20,281 nt of DNA from Chlamydiota bacterium (GCA_021772295.1 JAJFMG010000077.1:1-20281); one strand, 5' to 3'. Positions 1 to 8,573 are shown, counted from the first letter of the stretch. Program-made: numbers and translations. The notes: generated by a model not told the origin, from the letters alone.

Positions 1-184
1 AGATGGTAATCCTTATGGTTTCACAGAGGGACTTATCTTTTCTTTCCCTTGCAAACGAAAAGGAAATGGAGAAATCGAAATTGTTTCTTCATTTATATTG
101 GATGCATTTATGAAAGAAAAAATTGCAAATACAGAAAAAGAGCTTATACAAGAAAAAGAAATGGTTGCCCATTTGTTAACCTAA
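1..184 (+). CDS. mdh: Malate dehydrogenase, C-terminal end only (5' part lies outside the window)
   Basis: An open frame enters from the left edge (first full codon at base 2) and stops with TAA at 182-184, giving 60 residues. The translation starts DGNPYGFTEGLIFSFPC and ends KEMVAHLLT. This fits the C-terminal end of NAD-dependent malate dehydrogenase (malate to oxaloacetate, cytosolic): the Y-G-x-x-x-G-L-x-F-S-F-P strand is followed by a helix with spaced E/K residues and a final V-x-H-L-L. The next gene, citrate synthase, starts 16 bases downstream, so oxaloacetate producer and consumer are probably co-transcribed. The catalytic His and Arg residues lie outside the window and cannot be checked. 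Confidence rests on the C-terminal motif and on the gltA neighbour. Confidence 0.82.
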   Translation, partial: DGNPYGFTEGLIFSFPCKRKGNGEIEIVSSFILDAFMKEKIANTEKELIQEKEMVAHLLT

Positions 185-200
185 AAAAGGAAGTTTTGGC

Positions 201-1355
201 GTGAAGGAAATATTATTTGAGATTACTGATGAGAATCTAGAAACTGGCCTTAGAGGTTATCCTGTAGGCTATTGTACAACTTCTTATGTTGATCCAATTA
301 AAGGTCTTTTTTATAGAGGGAAACCTGTTTCAGAACTTTGTTCATATCAACCGGAAGAGGTGATGTATCTGCTTCTAAATGGAATGGAAGGATCTTCTTC
401 AGATATCGAGGCTTTTTCGAAGGAGCTAAAGCAGAGGGCAAAACTTGATCCTAAAGTGGTAGATGCTATTTACAAGCTGCCACGAGAAGGACATCCCATG
501 AAGTTATTTTCAAGTGCTATACTTATTCTTGGTATGATCGAAGGCAAAAATGACTACAAGATGGATGCTATCAATTTAATTGCAAAAATCCCTCATCTTT
601 TAGCCTGCGTTGTCAATCATCACGCAGGGTGGGGGCAAACGCAAGATCCTCAGGAAGATTTAAGTTACATGGGGAACTTTACACAGATGCTAAAAGTTCC
701 AGATGTAGATAAAAAAGTTCTTGGAGAACTTTTTAGACTCTTTAATATATTGCATTATGATCATGGGGGAGGAAACCTCTCTGCATTTGTTGGAAAAGCG
801 GTAGCATCAGGCTTAGAAGATATGTATGGGTCTATTTGCGCATCACTATGCGCCCTAGCAGGTCCTCGTCATGGCAGAGCAAACCAAGATTGTTTAGTGT
901 TTGTAAAAAAGATTTTAGAGGAAGTTGGCTCACATCCCACAAAAGAAATGCTGGATGCACATGTGCGTAAAATGCTCGATAACAAAGAGCTTATCTTTGG
1001 TTTTGGTCATGCTGTTCTTCGCGCAGAAGATGCAAGAGCTACCATTTTGTATGAGTTTGCTCAGAAAAACTTTGCTTCAGACCCACTTGTTGAGCTCGCT
1101 CTTATGCTAAGAGATGTCGTCCCTAAAGTATTAAAGGAAAATCCAAAGATTTCAAATCCTTATCCCAACGTGGATGCGATTTCAGGAATTGTGCTGACAG
1201 CTGCAAATTTTGCATATCCAGAGTATTATACAACTCTTTTTGGGCTTTCGAGATCTGTTGGTATTGCTACGCAGATTGTATATGAAAGATGCACTGCTCG
1301 AAATAAAAAAGGAACACCGATTGTACGTCCTAAATACATTTATAAAGGCTCTTAA
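201..1355 (+). CDS. gltA: Citrate synthase (short form, resembling the eukaryotic/mitochondrial type)
   Basis: Condenses oxaloacetate with acetyl-CoA to give citrate in the cytosol. The product is 384 residues from a GTG start, with AAGGAAG about 10 bases upstream. The three expected catalytic residues are present: His224 in GPRHGRANQ, His270 in GFGHAVLRAEDAR and Asp325 in NPYPNVDAISG. The segments HYDHGGGNLSAF, ALAGPRHGRANQ and NFTQML resemble mitochondrial citrate synthases (HEGGNVSAH, GLAGPLHGLANQ, NFTNML) more than the E. coli hexameric enzyme. The N-terminal extension of the E. coli form is absent. The gene lies between mdh and a DAO-family gene, so it probably sits in an operon feeding the TCA cycle. 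Chlamydiaceae lack citrate synthase while environmental chlamydiae have it, which helps place the organism. The family assignment is firm; the subtype is by eye. Confidence 0.93.
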   Translation: MKEILFEITDENLETGLRGYPVGYCTTSYVDPIKGLFYRGKPVSELCSYQPEEVMYLLLNGMEGSSSDIEAFSKELKQRAKLDPKVVDAIYKLPREGHPMKLFSSAILILGMIEGKNDYKMDAINLIAKIPHLLACVVNHHAGWGQTQDPQEDLSYMGNFTQMLKVPDVDKKVLGELFRLFNILHYDHGGGNLSAFVGKAVASGLEDMYGSICASLCALAGPRHGRANQDCLVFVKKILEEVGSHPTKEMLDAHVRKMLDNKELIFGFGHAVLRAEDARATILYEFAQKNFASDPLVELALMLRDVVPKVLKENPKISNPYPNVDAISGIVLTAANFAYPEYYTTLFGLSRSVGIATQIVYERCTARNKKGTPIVRPKYIYKGS

Positions 1356-1361
1356 GTCCTG

Positions 1362-2375
1362 ATGAAAATAGCTGTAATTGGCGCTGGATTTTCTGGGCTT
1401 TCAACTTCCTTGTTTCTCTCGCAAGAAAAAGGTGTTGATATTGATGTATTCTATACAAAAAACGAATCTGAATGCGCCTCTAGAGTTTCTGCTGGATTAA
1501 TGCATCCCTATATTGGAAAAAGTGCTAAACGAAGTTTGTTTGCAACTGAAGGTATGCAAAAAACAAAGCAGCTAATAGCTCTTGCTGAAAACGAACTTGG
1601 AGAAAAAGTTGCAGATACCTCTGGAGTTTTTCGAATAGCTCTGAATGCTGAAGTAAGCCAAACTTTGGATGGATATACAAAAGAGTACTCGGATGTTGAA
1701 AAGATAGATCCAAAAACAGTTCCCTTTTTGCATAAAGAAGTCTATGGGGCTTACTTCATTAGAGATGGCGTCACGCTCTTTCCAGAAAAGTATCTTGATG
1801 GACTTATAACGGTATGTAAAAAAAGGGGGGTAACTTTTATTGAAAAAAAGATATCTGATCTAGAAAGTCTTTCTGAGTATGATCAAATTTTAGTTGCAAC
1901 TGGGTCTCAAATACAGCAACTATTGCCGCAGATTAGTCTTCCTATTAAATTGATGAAAGGTCAAGTGCTCCAGTGCAAATTACCAGTTGGAATGGCTCTT
2001 AGTAAAAGCATTGTTGGATATGGATATATGGCTGTATCTGCAGATCCTAAATATTGCTATTTAGGATCTACCTATGAAAGAGATGTTACACATGAAAAAG
2101 ATATGAGCCTTGCAAAGTCACTTATTTTTGGAAAATTACAAGAGTATCTGACTCTTCCCGATGGGCTAGAGGTTACTAAATGTTCTATGGGGGTTAGAGC
2201 TCTTCGAAAAGGACATTATCTACCGTTAGTTGGAAGAGTTGGAAATACCTGGTTTGTAACTGCAATGGGATCAAGAGGATTGCTATATCATGCTCTTGTC
2301 GCAGAAAAAGTGAGTAATGCTATACTGACTAACTCAGAAGAAAAGATTCCCAAGCAAATGAGATGGATCCCATGA
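1362..2375 (+). CDS. FAD-dependent oxidoreductase of the DAO family
   Basis: A 337-residue flavoprotein. The N-terminus is a Rossmann dinucleotide-binding fold with G7-x-G9-x-x-G12 (IGAGFSGLS). ASRVSAGLMHPYIGK follows, then a substrate half, and a C-terminal second FAD-contact motif GVRALRKGHYLPLVGRVG plus a G-rich end near residue 310. Length and layout match single-domain DAO enzymes (glycine oxidase, D-amino-acid dehydrogenase, or the oxidase half of MnmC). The substrate cannot be read from sequence. C. trachomatis has a similar gene next to mdh (CT375, annotated D-amino acid dehydrogenase as I recall), which suggests orthology. The ATG is 6 bases after the gltA stop with only a weak, distant ribosome binding site, so translation is probably coupled. 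Its stop overlaps the start of the next gene. Confidence 0.85.
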   Translation: MKIAVIGAGFSGLSTSLFLSQEKGVDIDVFYTKNESECASRVSAGLMHPYIGKSAKRSLFATEGMQKTKQLIALAENELGEKVADTSGVFRIALNAEVSQTLDGYTKEYSDVEKIDPKTVPFLHKEVYGAYFIRDGVTLFPEKYLDGLITVCKKRGVTFIEKKISDLESLSEYDQILVATGSQIQQLLPQISLPIKLMKGQVLQCKLPVGMALSKSIVGYGYMAVSADPKYCYLGSTYERDVTHEKDMSLAKSLIFGKLQEYLTLPDGLEVTKCSMGVRALRKGHYLPLVGRVGNTWFVTAMGSRGLLYHALVAEKVSNAILTNSEEKIPKQMRWIP

Positions 2376-3163
2376 AAACAAAAGCAAAATTGATTTTTTT
2401 AGGAACAGGAGGCTCCCTTGGCGTGCCAGTTCCATGTTGCCCCTGCTCAGTTTGTAATTCTACATCTACTTATAATCAGAGATCCAGACCATCGGCTGTA
2501 CTTCAAATCGAAGACAAAAATTTCTTAATTGATGCAGGATCAGATCTTCGCAGCCAAGTTCTAAGAGAAAAAATTACAACTCTTGAAGGTGTTATTTTAA
2601 CGCATACCCATCACGATCATGCAAGCGGATTTGATGATTTAAGGGCTTTTTATTTTCATCAGAAAAAGCCTGTTGATGTTTTACTCTCCAAAGAATCTTA
2701 CATAGATTTCGAAGATCGATATCACTACTTAGTAAAACAAAAAAAAGAATATCCGTCGAAATTTTCTTTCAAAATATTGGAAGACGATTTTGGAAAGACC
2801 TCTTTTAAAGGGTTATCGATTTCACATGTGAGTTACTTGCAGGCTAATATGAAAGTTTTAGGTCTTCGATCAGGCAGCTTTGCTTATATCACAGATATTA
2901 AGGAATACACTTCGCAAATTATTGATGCGCTGCAGGGGGTAGAAACTCTTGTTGTAAGTGCACTTAGATATAGTGAATCCCCGGTTCATTTAAGTATTGA
3001 TGATGCTATTATCTTTTCTCAAAAGGTAGGAGCTCGTAATACATATTTTACTCATATTGCGCATGACGTTGATCATGAAACGGTGTCTATGAATCTGCCA
3101 AATAATGTATATCTAGCCTATGACGGTCAAACTATTGATGTGGAGGTCGATTTTGGAAGCTAA
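2372..3163 (+). CDS. phnP: PhnP-like metallo-beta-lactamase-fold phosphodiesterase
   Basis: Begins LIFLGTGGSLGVPVP and carries the metal-binding motif HTHHDH at residues 78-83, the hallmark of metallo-beta-lactamase-fold hydrolases. A CxCxxC cluster (C23, C25, C28) just after the first strand matches the structural zinc site of E. coli PhnP, a phosphoribosyl cyclic phosphodiesterase. Later metal-ligand candidates are ITDIKEY and the THIAHDVDHE segment. Other cyclic-nucleotide or nucleic-acid phosphodiesters are possible substrates, since no phn operon is visible. I place the start at ATG 2372 because it forms an ATGA overlap with the preceding stop; ATG 2363 would add three residues. The pairing with hflX downstream matches C. 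trachomatis CT380-CT379, where the gene is annotated phnP (from memory). Confidence 0.83.
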   Translation: MKTKAKLIFLGTGGSLGVPVPCCPCSVCNSTSTYNQRSRPSAVLQIEDKNFLIDAGSDLRSQVLREKITTLEGVILTHTHHDHASGFDDLRAFYFHQKKPVDVLLSKESYIDFEDRYHYLVKQKKEYPSKFSFKILEDDFGKTSFKGLSISHVSYLQANMKVLGLRSGSFAYITDIKEYTSQIIDALQGVETLVVSALRYSESPVHLSIDDAIIFSQKVGARNTYFTHIAHDVDHETVSMNLPNNVYLAYDGQTIDVEVDFGS

Positions 3164-4457
3164 AGAAGACAAACTATATGAAGATATTCGCTATGAACTT
3201 CAAGATTTAAAAACAGTTCTGCTTGTGGGTGTTTATTTCTATACAAAAGATAAAGAGCTTTGCCTGCAGCATCTTGAAGAACTTGGATCTCTTTCTGAAA
3301 CATATGGCTTTAATGTTCTTGAAACAATTACGTGTCCTCTAAAGAAAATTGATAGTAAAACATACATTGGAAAAGGAAAGTTAGAAGAGATTGGACAAAG
3401 GGCCAAAGAGATTGGCGCTGATGTTATTATTTTCGATGAAGAAATATCTCCTAATCAGCAACGAAACCTAGAAAAAATTCTAAAACAGCCCATAATCGAT
3501 CGAACTGAGCTGATTTTAGAGGTTTTTTCACAAAGAGCCAAAAGTAAAGAAGCTGCTTTACAAATCGAGCTTGCCAAATCTGAGTATCAATTGCCTAGGC
3601 TTAAAAGGCTATGGACGCATCTTTCTAGACAAACTTCTGGAGGAAAAGGTTTTACAAAGGGGGAAGGGGAAAGACAAATCGAGCTTGATCGGAGGATGAT
3701 TCGAGCGCGCATATCAAGGCTTAGATCAGAACTTAAAGAAGTAAGAAAGCAAAGAGGTTTGCAAAGACATGCTCGAAAAAGATCGGGAACCCCTACCTTT
3801 GCAATTATTGGGTATACTAACTCTGGCAAATCAACCCTGTTAAATGCTTTAACAGATGCAGATATACTAGCAGAAGATAAACTCTTTGCAACGCTTGATA
3901 CGACCACAAGAAAATTTACACTTCCGAATCATCAAAAAATTCTACTCATTGATACAGTAGGTTTTATCAGAAAAATTCCACATAATCTCGTAGAAGCTTT
4001 TAAAAGCACTCTGGAAGAGGCCGCCTATACTGATGTTTTGCTTCATTTGATTGATGTGTCTCATCCGATGGCAATGGAGCAAGCGGAGACCACTCATCAA
4101 GTTTTACAAGAACTTAATATTACAGATCTTCCGATGATTACCCTTCTGAACAAAGTTGATCTGTTAGATGATCCAAGTATTTTAACTAAGTTTAGGGTGA
4201 AATATCAAAATACTGTAGAGGTTTCCGCTCTCAATAGAACAGGGTTTGATCTTCTTGGTGAGAAAATTATGGAAGTTATCTCCTTTTTAAGAAAAATCGT
4301 AAAACTCAAAATACCTCAATCTCACTATGACTTAGTGAGTGAACTAATTAGAGATGGAAAGGTAATTAGTTCCGATTATGAAGGTAACTATGTTCTTTTA
4401 GAGGTTGAAATTCCAGGTCGCCTCGAAAAAAAGGTAGCACCTTTTTTACAGGGTTAA
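3153..4457 (+). CDS. hflX: GTPase HflX (ribosome-associated, ribosome-splitting family)
   Basis: The HflX N-terminal domain comprises roughly residues 1-180, with YIGKGKLEEI and the DRTELILEVFSQRAKSKEAALQIELA stretch split over the linker. A glycine-rich GGKGFTKGEGERQIELD helix follows, then the G domain: P-loop GYTNSGKS at 220-227, G2 LFATLDTTTR, G3 DTVGF from 267, G4 NKVD at 333-336 and G5 SAL. At 434 residues it matches E. coli HflX (426). The family splits stalled or stressed 70S ribosomes using GTP. I choose the TTG start at 3153 because GGAGG (3142-3146) lies 6 bases upstream. An ATG at 3120 in the same frame would add 11 residues but has no such site. The start lies inside the end of the phnP-like gene. 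The stop shares the palindrome TTAA with the stop of the convergent MarC gene. Confidence 0.93.
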   Translation: MEAKEDKLYEDIRYELQDLKTVLLVGVYFYTKDKELCLQHLEELGSLSETYGFNVLETITCPLKKIDSKTYIGKGKLEEIGQRAKEIGADVIIFDEEISPNQQRNLEKILKQPIIDRTELILEVFSQRAKSKEAALQIELAKSEYQLPRLKRLWTHLSRQTSGGKGFTKGEGERQIELDRRMIRARISRLRSELKEVRKQRGLQRHARKRSGTPTFAIIGYTNSGKSTLLNALTDADILAEDKLFATLDTTTRKFTLPNHQKILLIDTVGFIRKIPHNLVEAFKSTLEEAAYTDVLLHLIDVSHPMAMEQAETTHQVLQELNITDLPMITLLNKVDLLDDPSILTKFRVKYQNTVEVSALNRTGFDLLGEKIMEVISFLRKIVKLKIPQSHYDLVSELIRDGKVISSDYEGNYVLLEVEIPGRLEKKVAPFLQG

Positions 4458-5047
4458 AAGTTGATCTTTACAAGATCAATGACACCTGTTGATAGCATAT
4501 TAATAGCGATTAAAATCACAAGCATGCCTCCGAATCTTTCGCAGGCAATCATTCCTCGCTCACCTAGCGCATATTTTATATAACGAGCACAGAAGATAAT
4601 AATCAAAGATGGAATCCAAGCAGCTAAAATGCATAAACACATGATCCAATCATTTTGTACTTTTTGTGAAAACACCATAACGGATGTAATAGCACCAGGT
4701 CCCGCTATTGTTGGAATCGCAAGAGGTATAATAATAGGCTCATGTTTTGGGGCTTTTTCATTGTCATGTTTTGGGAAAATCATCATCAAAGCCACAATAA
4801 ATAGTAAGACCCCTCCTGCGATTGCAATGATTGGCCTGGATATCCCAAGAGCTAGCAGAATATCATCACCGAAAAATGTAAAAAGAATCAAAACCACAAG
4901 TGCTATGATAAATTCTCTTAAAACAATCATTCGTTGATGTTTTATTTCATATGGAGAAAGAAGGGATAAAAAAAGAGGAATATTTCCAATTACATTAATG
5001 ACTAAAAAAAGAGGAATAATAACAGATTTAAACGTTGACTGTAGCAT
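4454..5047 (-). CDS. MarC-family integral membrane protein (YhgN/UPF0056 type)
   Basis: A 197-residue, very hydrophobic protein with about six membrane segments: near residues 8-30, 44-60, 66-90, 105-127, 134-153 and 171-192. Family motifs are visible: VINVIGNIPLFLSLL at 16-30, LALGISRPIIAIAGGVLLFIV at 65-85 and IPLAIPTIAGPGAITSVMVF at 107-126. MarC proteins are inner-membrane proteins of unsettled function. The old link to multiple antibiotic resistance is not supported, and exporter-like roles have been suggested. The ATG has AGGAAAG in good position. The gene lies 64 bases downstream of the glucanase gene on the same strand and may be read from it; a weak TAACAT box at 5072-5077 could supply its own promoter. 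Chlamydiaceae also carry a member (annotated yhgN). Confidence 0.88.
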   Translation of the reverse strand: MLQSTFKSVIIPLFLVINVIGNIPLFLSLLSPYEIKHQRMIVLREFIIALVVLILFTFFGDDILLALGISRPIIAIAGGVLLFIVALMMIFPKHDNEKAPKHEPIIIPLAIPTIAGPGAITSVMVFSQKVQNDWIMCLCILAAWIPSLIIIFCARYIKYALGERGMIACERFGGMLVILIAINMLSTGVIDLVKINF

Positions 5048-5111
5048 GACTTTCCTAAGTTTTTTTTAGGGATGTTAGCAAAGGATTACAAATAAAGTAA
5101 CCTAGAAAATC

Positions 5112-8100
5112 CTAGGGAGTTGTCTGGGTCATTGACCACCTTTTTGGTTCTACAGATAGCGGCGTAGAAAGCTGCGCTGTATGAGTCAAAATATCATAAA
5201 ATTGTACATTGATCGTAGATTCTGAATCAGGATTAAATGCAAAGTATGTTGTCGTTGATCCATTATTAAACGCTGCAGAAAAAAACATGGTAGAAGATGG
5301 GTTTGTTACTGACTTGGCATATAAAGACCAATCAGGGGTTCCATATTCATCCATTGTGTGCAGAAACTGCAAGGTATCTGGAAATCCCTGAGAGGGATCA
5401 TTATATTGAGTACTAAGTCCAAATGGCGGGGTATTTCCATTTATTGCAATTAAATCTATGTATTGTTGGAGCGGGGTCTTACTTGTGGATGTTCCATAAC
5501 CTTGCGTAGATCCCCCAAGACTGCCTAGCATATTCATGTTGGCATAATAGCTAACCTGCCAGCAATCATTTGCAGTTGATGCAATAAGCGTATCAAAATC
5601 TGCAGTTTGCCAAGATTCATTCCATGCGTTGAGATAGTTGGTAGAACCTCCAAACACAGTTCCTCTACCAATTGCCATAGTCCATGGCGTACATGGAAAG
5701 GCATTAATGAAAAGCACATTTGGTGGAGTTTGTCCAAAGTCAGTCGAGTAATTTAGCGTGGATTGACTAAGCTTGGGATATCCAGAAGCGCTTGCGCTTC
5801 CACCTGTTTGTTGTGGAATTGTCATATCCCAAAAACTTTTTCCATCATATGTCACATTTGTAGTAGCTGCAACAGGAACAAAGGATAAAGAATTTCCAGG
5901 TTTCAAATTTAAGTTCTTGTCGTAGAAATACAAATCTGCAGCGTAGGTCGCTGTTGTATATAAATAGATTCCAAGTTGCGCTATATCGAGGCGTCCTGTT
6001 GCCATTCCCCATAAAATAATGGATGCATAGGCTTGATTTGCTTCTTGAATTGAATTTTCATTATGACCAGAGCCACCTGCTAGGGTTGCTTGCAGACCAT
6101 CTGCCCAGCCGTGGCCGGCCCACTGATCAAAAAATTGCATTTTAGCAAAACTCATACCAGATACATTCCAAAATGAGGTCACGGATGAATCATAAGCTAG
6201 ATCCATTACAAGTTGATCAATACATACTCCATAGTTTCCCTGATTGAAAATTCCAATTCCAGTTCGTGGTGTTTTGGGTTTTTCTGCTCCATCGAATAGG
6301 GTTAGCAATGCAGCTGTTGATATCCAGTAACCATATTGGTAGTGATGATCATTCATCATAGAAGATACTCCAAATGCTTGCCATAAATTGCCTGGGGAAT
6401 CAATGCCTGGATGGGTGGGTGGATGCAATGTAGTACTTGGCCAGATCCCCATATTGGTTCCGGTGTTCACACTTGGCGCTGCAGATGTTGGATACAAATT
6501 CACTGTATGTGCGTCTTTGTCATAAAACCCAAAGTGATCTAATGAAAATCCCGTTTTTTGAGAGCCCATCAGAAAGGGCGTTGAAATTGGAGTTTTTTGG
6601 AAATACCCTTCCAATGTTTTTGTTTTCAGATTCATTGTCCCAGCAATTGCACCTGCTAGACTTGCAACAGATGACTTAAGTGACTTAGTAATACTACCAC
6701 CTGGTCTGTCTGGTAAATCGGGTCTGTTATTATACTGAGCTTCAGTCCAAGGTAGAGATCCTTCTGATTCTTGTAGTTGAATCATTTGTAAAAGAGTGCC
6801 CAGTTGTTTGGAATTCATAGAAAGGGATTTACCAACGTCATAAATACCTTTATTTAAAGTTGCATATGCTGTGTTCCAAGGTGCAAAAGCTGTATTTACA
6901 TTTGTAATATATTGATTATCAACAAGATCAAAGAGATACTGTCCTATAGTTGAAGAAACTCCACTTGCAGATGTGAAGGTGGTATCCCAGTTGGGGGTAG
7001 GCATCGAAGGTAAGAAGTTATTAAAAATATAGTTTGTAACGAAAGTAGTTCCTTGGATTGTTTTTAAATTTCCACGGATACTCCAATAATTTAAGGTGGG
7101 TGTTGTACTTGGCGCAAAATCTGTGGAGCCATTGAGGTCAAGGACTGTTGGCATAACACCGGATGCATATGAGACGTCTTGATATTGGTGAGGCTGCAGA
7201 GCCAATACAGTTTCTGTAGAAGATACCATTGAAGGGTCATTATAGGGATTCTCTAAGGTAACATCAAAGGTTGTTTCAACCATGTACATATCTGTTACGG
7301 TATAGCTCACAGCTGTGTTTGTGAAGAAGTTAAATGCAATTTCCCCAAGTTCTTTGGCGTACGTATCAGCCGATGTTCCTACAGCTGTAGCGTATGTCTC
7401 TGATGCAGTTGGATAAGCCATAACGGTTGGAATTTGCGCAATGACAAACCAGTTTTTGGATTTACCTTTGTTGTTAAATTCAAGTACATTATTGGTAGTC
7501 CCTGCAAAACCACTATTAAGAGTTGCTTCATCAGTTTTGAAAAAAACGGCCCAAGTTGTAAAATTATCCTGCATTTCAGAATCGTTTAAAGAGCCAGCTC
7601 CTGCAAATAGACCTGGGTTATTTTGGTTGCCAGCGATAAGTGCGTAACTGACATTAGATACACCGGGCACGGGGGCTGCTGCTGTGGTTGCAATCTTTCC
7701 ACCTGTAGCTCCACTGCCCTGCATATTGTTTTGGACAACTACAAACCTTGTTCCAAGTGATTCACAGAAAATAAAAGGGGAGCCTTGCGCAATGGTTGTT
7801 TTAAGGTACTTTCCACTGCCTGTATCACTAAATGCAGAGTATACATAGGGTTTACTTGGATCTTGAAAAATGATATCAGCATCAAAGTCACCCATTCTGT
7901 CAATGAGAAGTCCATCTGGCGCCCAGATTGCAGGTACTGGATCAGTGTCATTCGATGGGGCACTTTTTACAGGAATTAATAAAATATTATTAATGGCATC
8001 AGCTTTAAGCTGCATGGGGGCTATGTCCCATGCAGAGCTTGCTGAACCACAAGTAGTATCATATGAGGCATCTTCTTGCAGATAGGGAAATGTAGTGGTG

Positions 8101-8516
8101 ATTCGAACCCCTCTTCCTGTTGCAGAAACAGGTGGAGGTGTTGAGTGTGGACATGGATTGGGGGTGTTGGGTGGGTTTGTATACATCAAGATAATGGGAT
8201 CAGCCCAAGCAGGGTGTTGCTCTAGAATTTGATTTGCCCATCCATCGCAATAAATATTATAATCAGTCTCAGTTGCGCCCGTTCCCCAAAGCATACCTCC
8301 AAGCCAGGATCTAGTTCGAAATGGAGATTGTAGTGCATTAGGGTTTTGGGAAGGTGTGGTAGTACTTACCTTTTCTGGAGCTGCGGTTAGGGGATTAAAT
8401 GTATCATCGATGTTATCCGTTTGGAAAAAACCCAGACCTGCTGAAATAGGATTTTTTGCATGTATATAACTGGATGAAATAAGAAGTGTTAGAAATATGA
8501 AATATTTTTTTCGCAT
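5112..8516 (-). CDS. Secreted glycoside hydrolase family 81 protein, probable endo-1,3-beta-glucanase
   Basis: A 1134-residue exported protein. A classical signal peptide covers residues 1-20 (MRKKYF, a hydrophobic core FLTLLISSS, then HA before K21). GH81 features follow. An N-terminal beta-rich half includes MGDFDADIIFQD and LKTTIAQGSPFIFCE. The motif NDHHYQYGYW carries Asp723, the probable general acid. The signature block from WAGHGWADGL to ILWGMATG contains Glu820 and Glu825, followed by INAFPCTPW and a C-terminal beta domain (TYFAFNPDSESTINVQF). The family cleaves internal beta-1,3 bonds in callose, laminarin or fungal/oomycete wall glucan. The ATG at 8516 is preferred because GAGGG lies 6 bases upstream; a TTG at 8528 would add four residues and break the signal peptide pattern. 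It is longer than most GH81 catalytic proteins, with Ser/Thr/Asn-rich inserts. Family assignment is strong; activity is inferred. Confidence 0.87.
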   Translation of the reverse strand: MRKKYFIFLTLLISSSYIHAKNPISAGLGFFQTDNIDDTFNPLTAAPEKVSTTTPSQNPNALQSPFRTRSWLGGMLWGTGATETDYNIYCDGWANQILEQHPAWADPIILMYTNPPNTPNPCPHSTPPPVSATGRGVRITTTFPYLQEDASYDTTCGSASSAWDIAPMQLKADAINNILLIPVKSAPSNDTDPVPAIWAPDGLLIDRMGDFDADIIFQDPSKPYVYSAFSDTGSGKYLKTTIAQGSPFIFCESLGTRFVVVQNNMQGSGATGGKIATTAAAPVPGVSNVSYALIAGNQNNPGLFAGAGSLNDSEMQDNFTTWAVFFKTDEATLNSGFAGTTNNVLEFNNKGKSKNWFVIAQIPTVMAYPTASETYATAVGTSADTYAKELGEIAFNFFTNTAVSYTVTDMYMVETTFDVTLENPYNDPSMVSSTETVLALQPHQYQDVSYASGVMPTVLDLNGSTDFAPSTTPTLNYWSIRGNLKTIQGTTFVTNYIFNNFLPSMPTPNWDTTFTSASGVSSTIGQYLFDLVDNQYITNVNTAFAPWNTAYATLNKGIYDVGKSLSMNSKQLGTLLQMIQLQESEGSLPWTEAQYNNRPDLPDRPGGSITKSLKSSVASLAGAIAGTMNLKTKTLEGYFQKTPISTPFLMGSQKTGFSLDHFGFYDKDAHTVNLYPTSAAPSVNTGTNMGIWPSTTLHPPTHPGIDSPGNLWQAFGVSSMMNDHHYQYGYWISTAALLTLFDGAEKPKTPRTGIGIFNQGNYGVCIDQLVMDLAYDSSVTSFWNVSGMSFAKMQFFDQWAGHGWADGLQATLAGGSGHNENSIQEANQAYASIILWGMATGRLDIAQLGIYLYTTATYAADLYFYDKNLNLKPGNSLSFVPVAATTNVTYDGKSFWDMTIPQQTGGSASASGYPKLSQSTLNYSTDFGQTPPNVLFINAFPCTPWTMAIGRGTVFGGSTNYLNAWNESWQTADFDTLIASTANDCWQVSYYANMNMLGSLGGSTQGYGTSTSKTPLQQYIDLIAINGNTPPFGLSTQYNDPSQGFPDTLQFLHTMDEYGTPDWSLYAKSVTNPSSTMFFSAAFNNGSTTTYFAFNPDSESTINVQFYDILTHTAQLSTPLSVEPKRWSMTQTTP

Positions 8517-8573
8517 ACTTTCCCTCAATTATTTTTTGAAAGACACTAGCAAAACAAAGGTAAAAATTGAATT

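Noticed and set aside
3587..3907. A 106-codon minus-strand open frame
   Set aside because: Lies entirely antisense to the hflX G domain; the composition looks like a shadow of the sense codons.
5054..5070. CCTAA/TTAGG hairpin over the MarC ribosome binding site
   Set aside because: Only five AT-rich pairs around a poly-A loop; easily chance and too weak to claim regulation.
5101..5116. CCTAG/CTAGG hairpin at the end of the GH81 gene as a terminator
   Set aside because: Five pairs including the stop codon and no T-run; read-through into the MarC gene seems as likely.
8095..8115. A TTCGAACC/GGTTCGAA-type tRNA T-loop look-alike
   Set aside because: The flanks do not form a T-stem, there is no cloverleaf around it, and it lies inside the GH81 coding frame.
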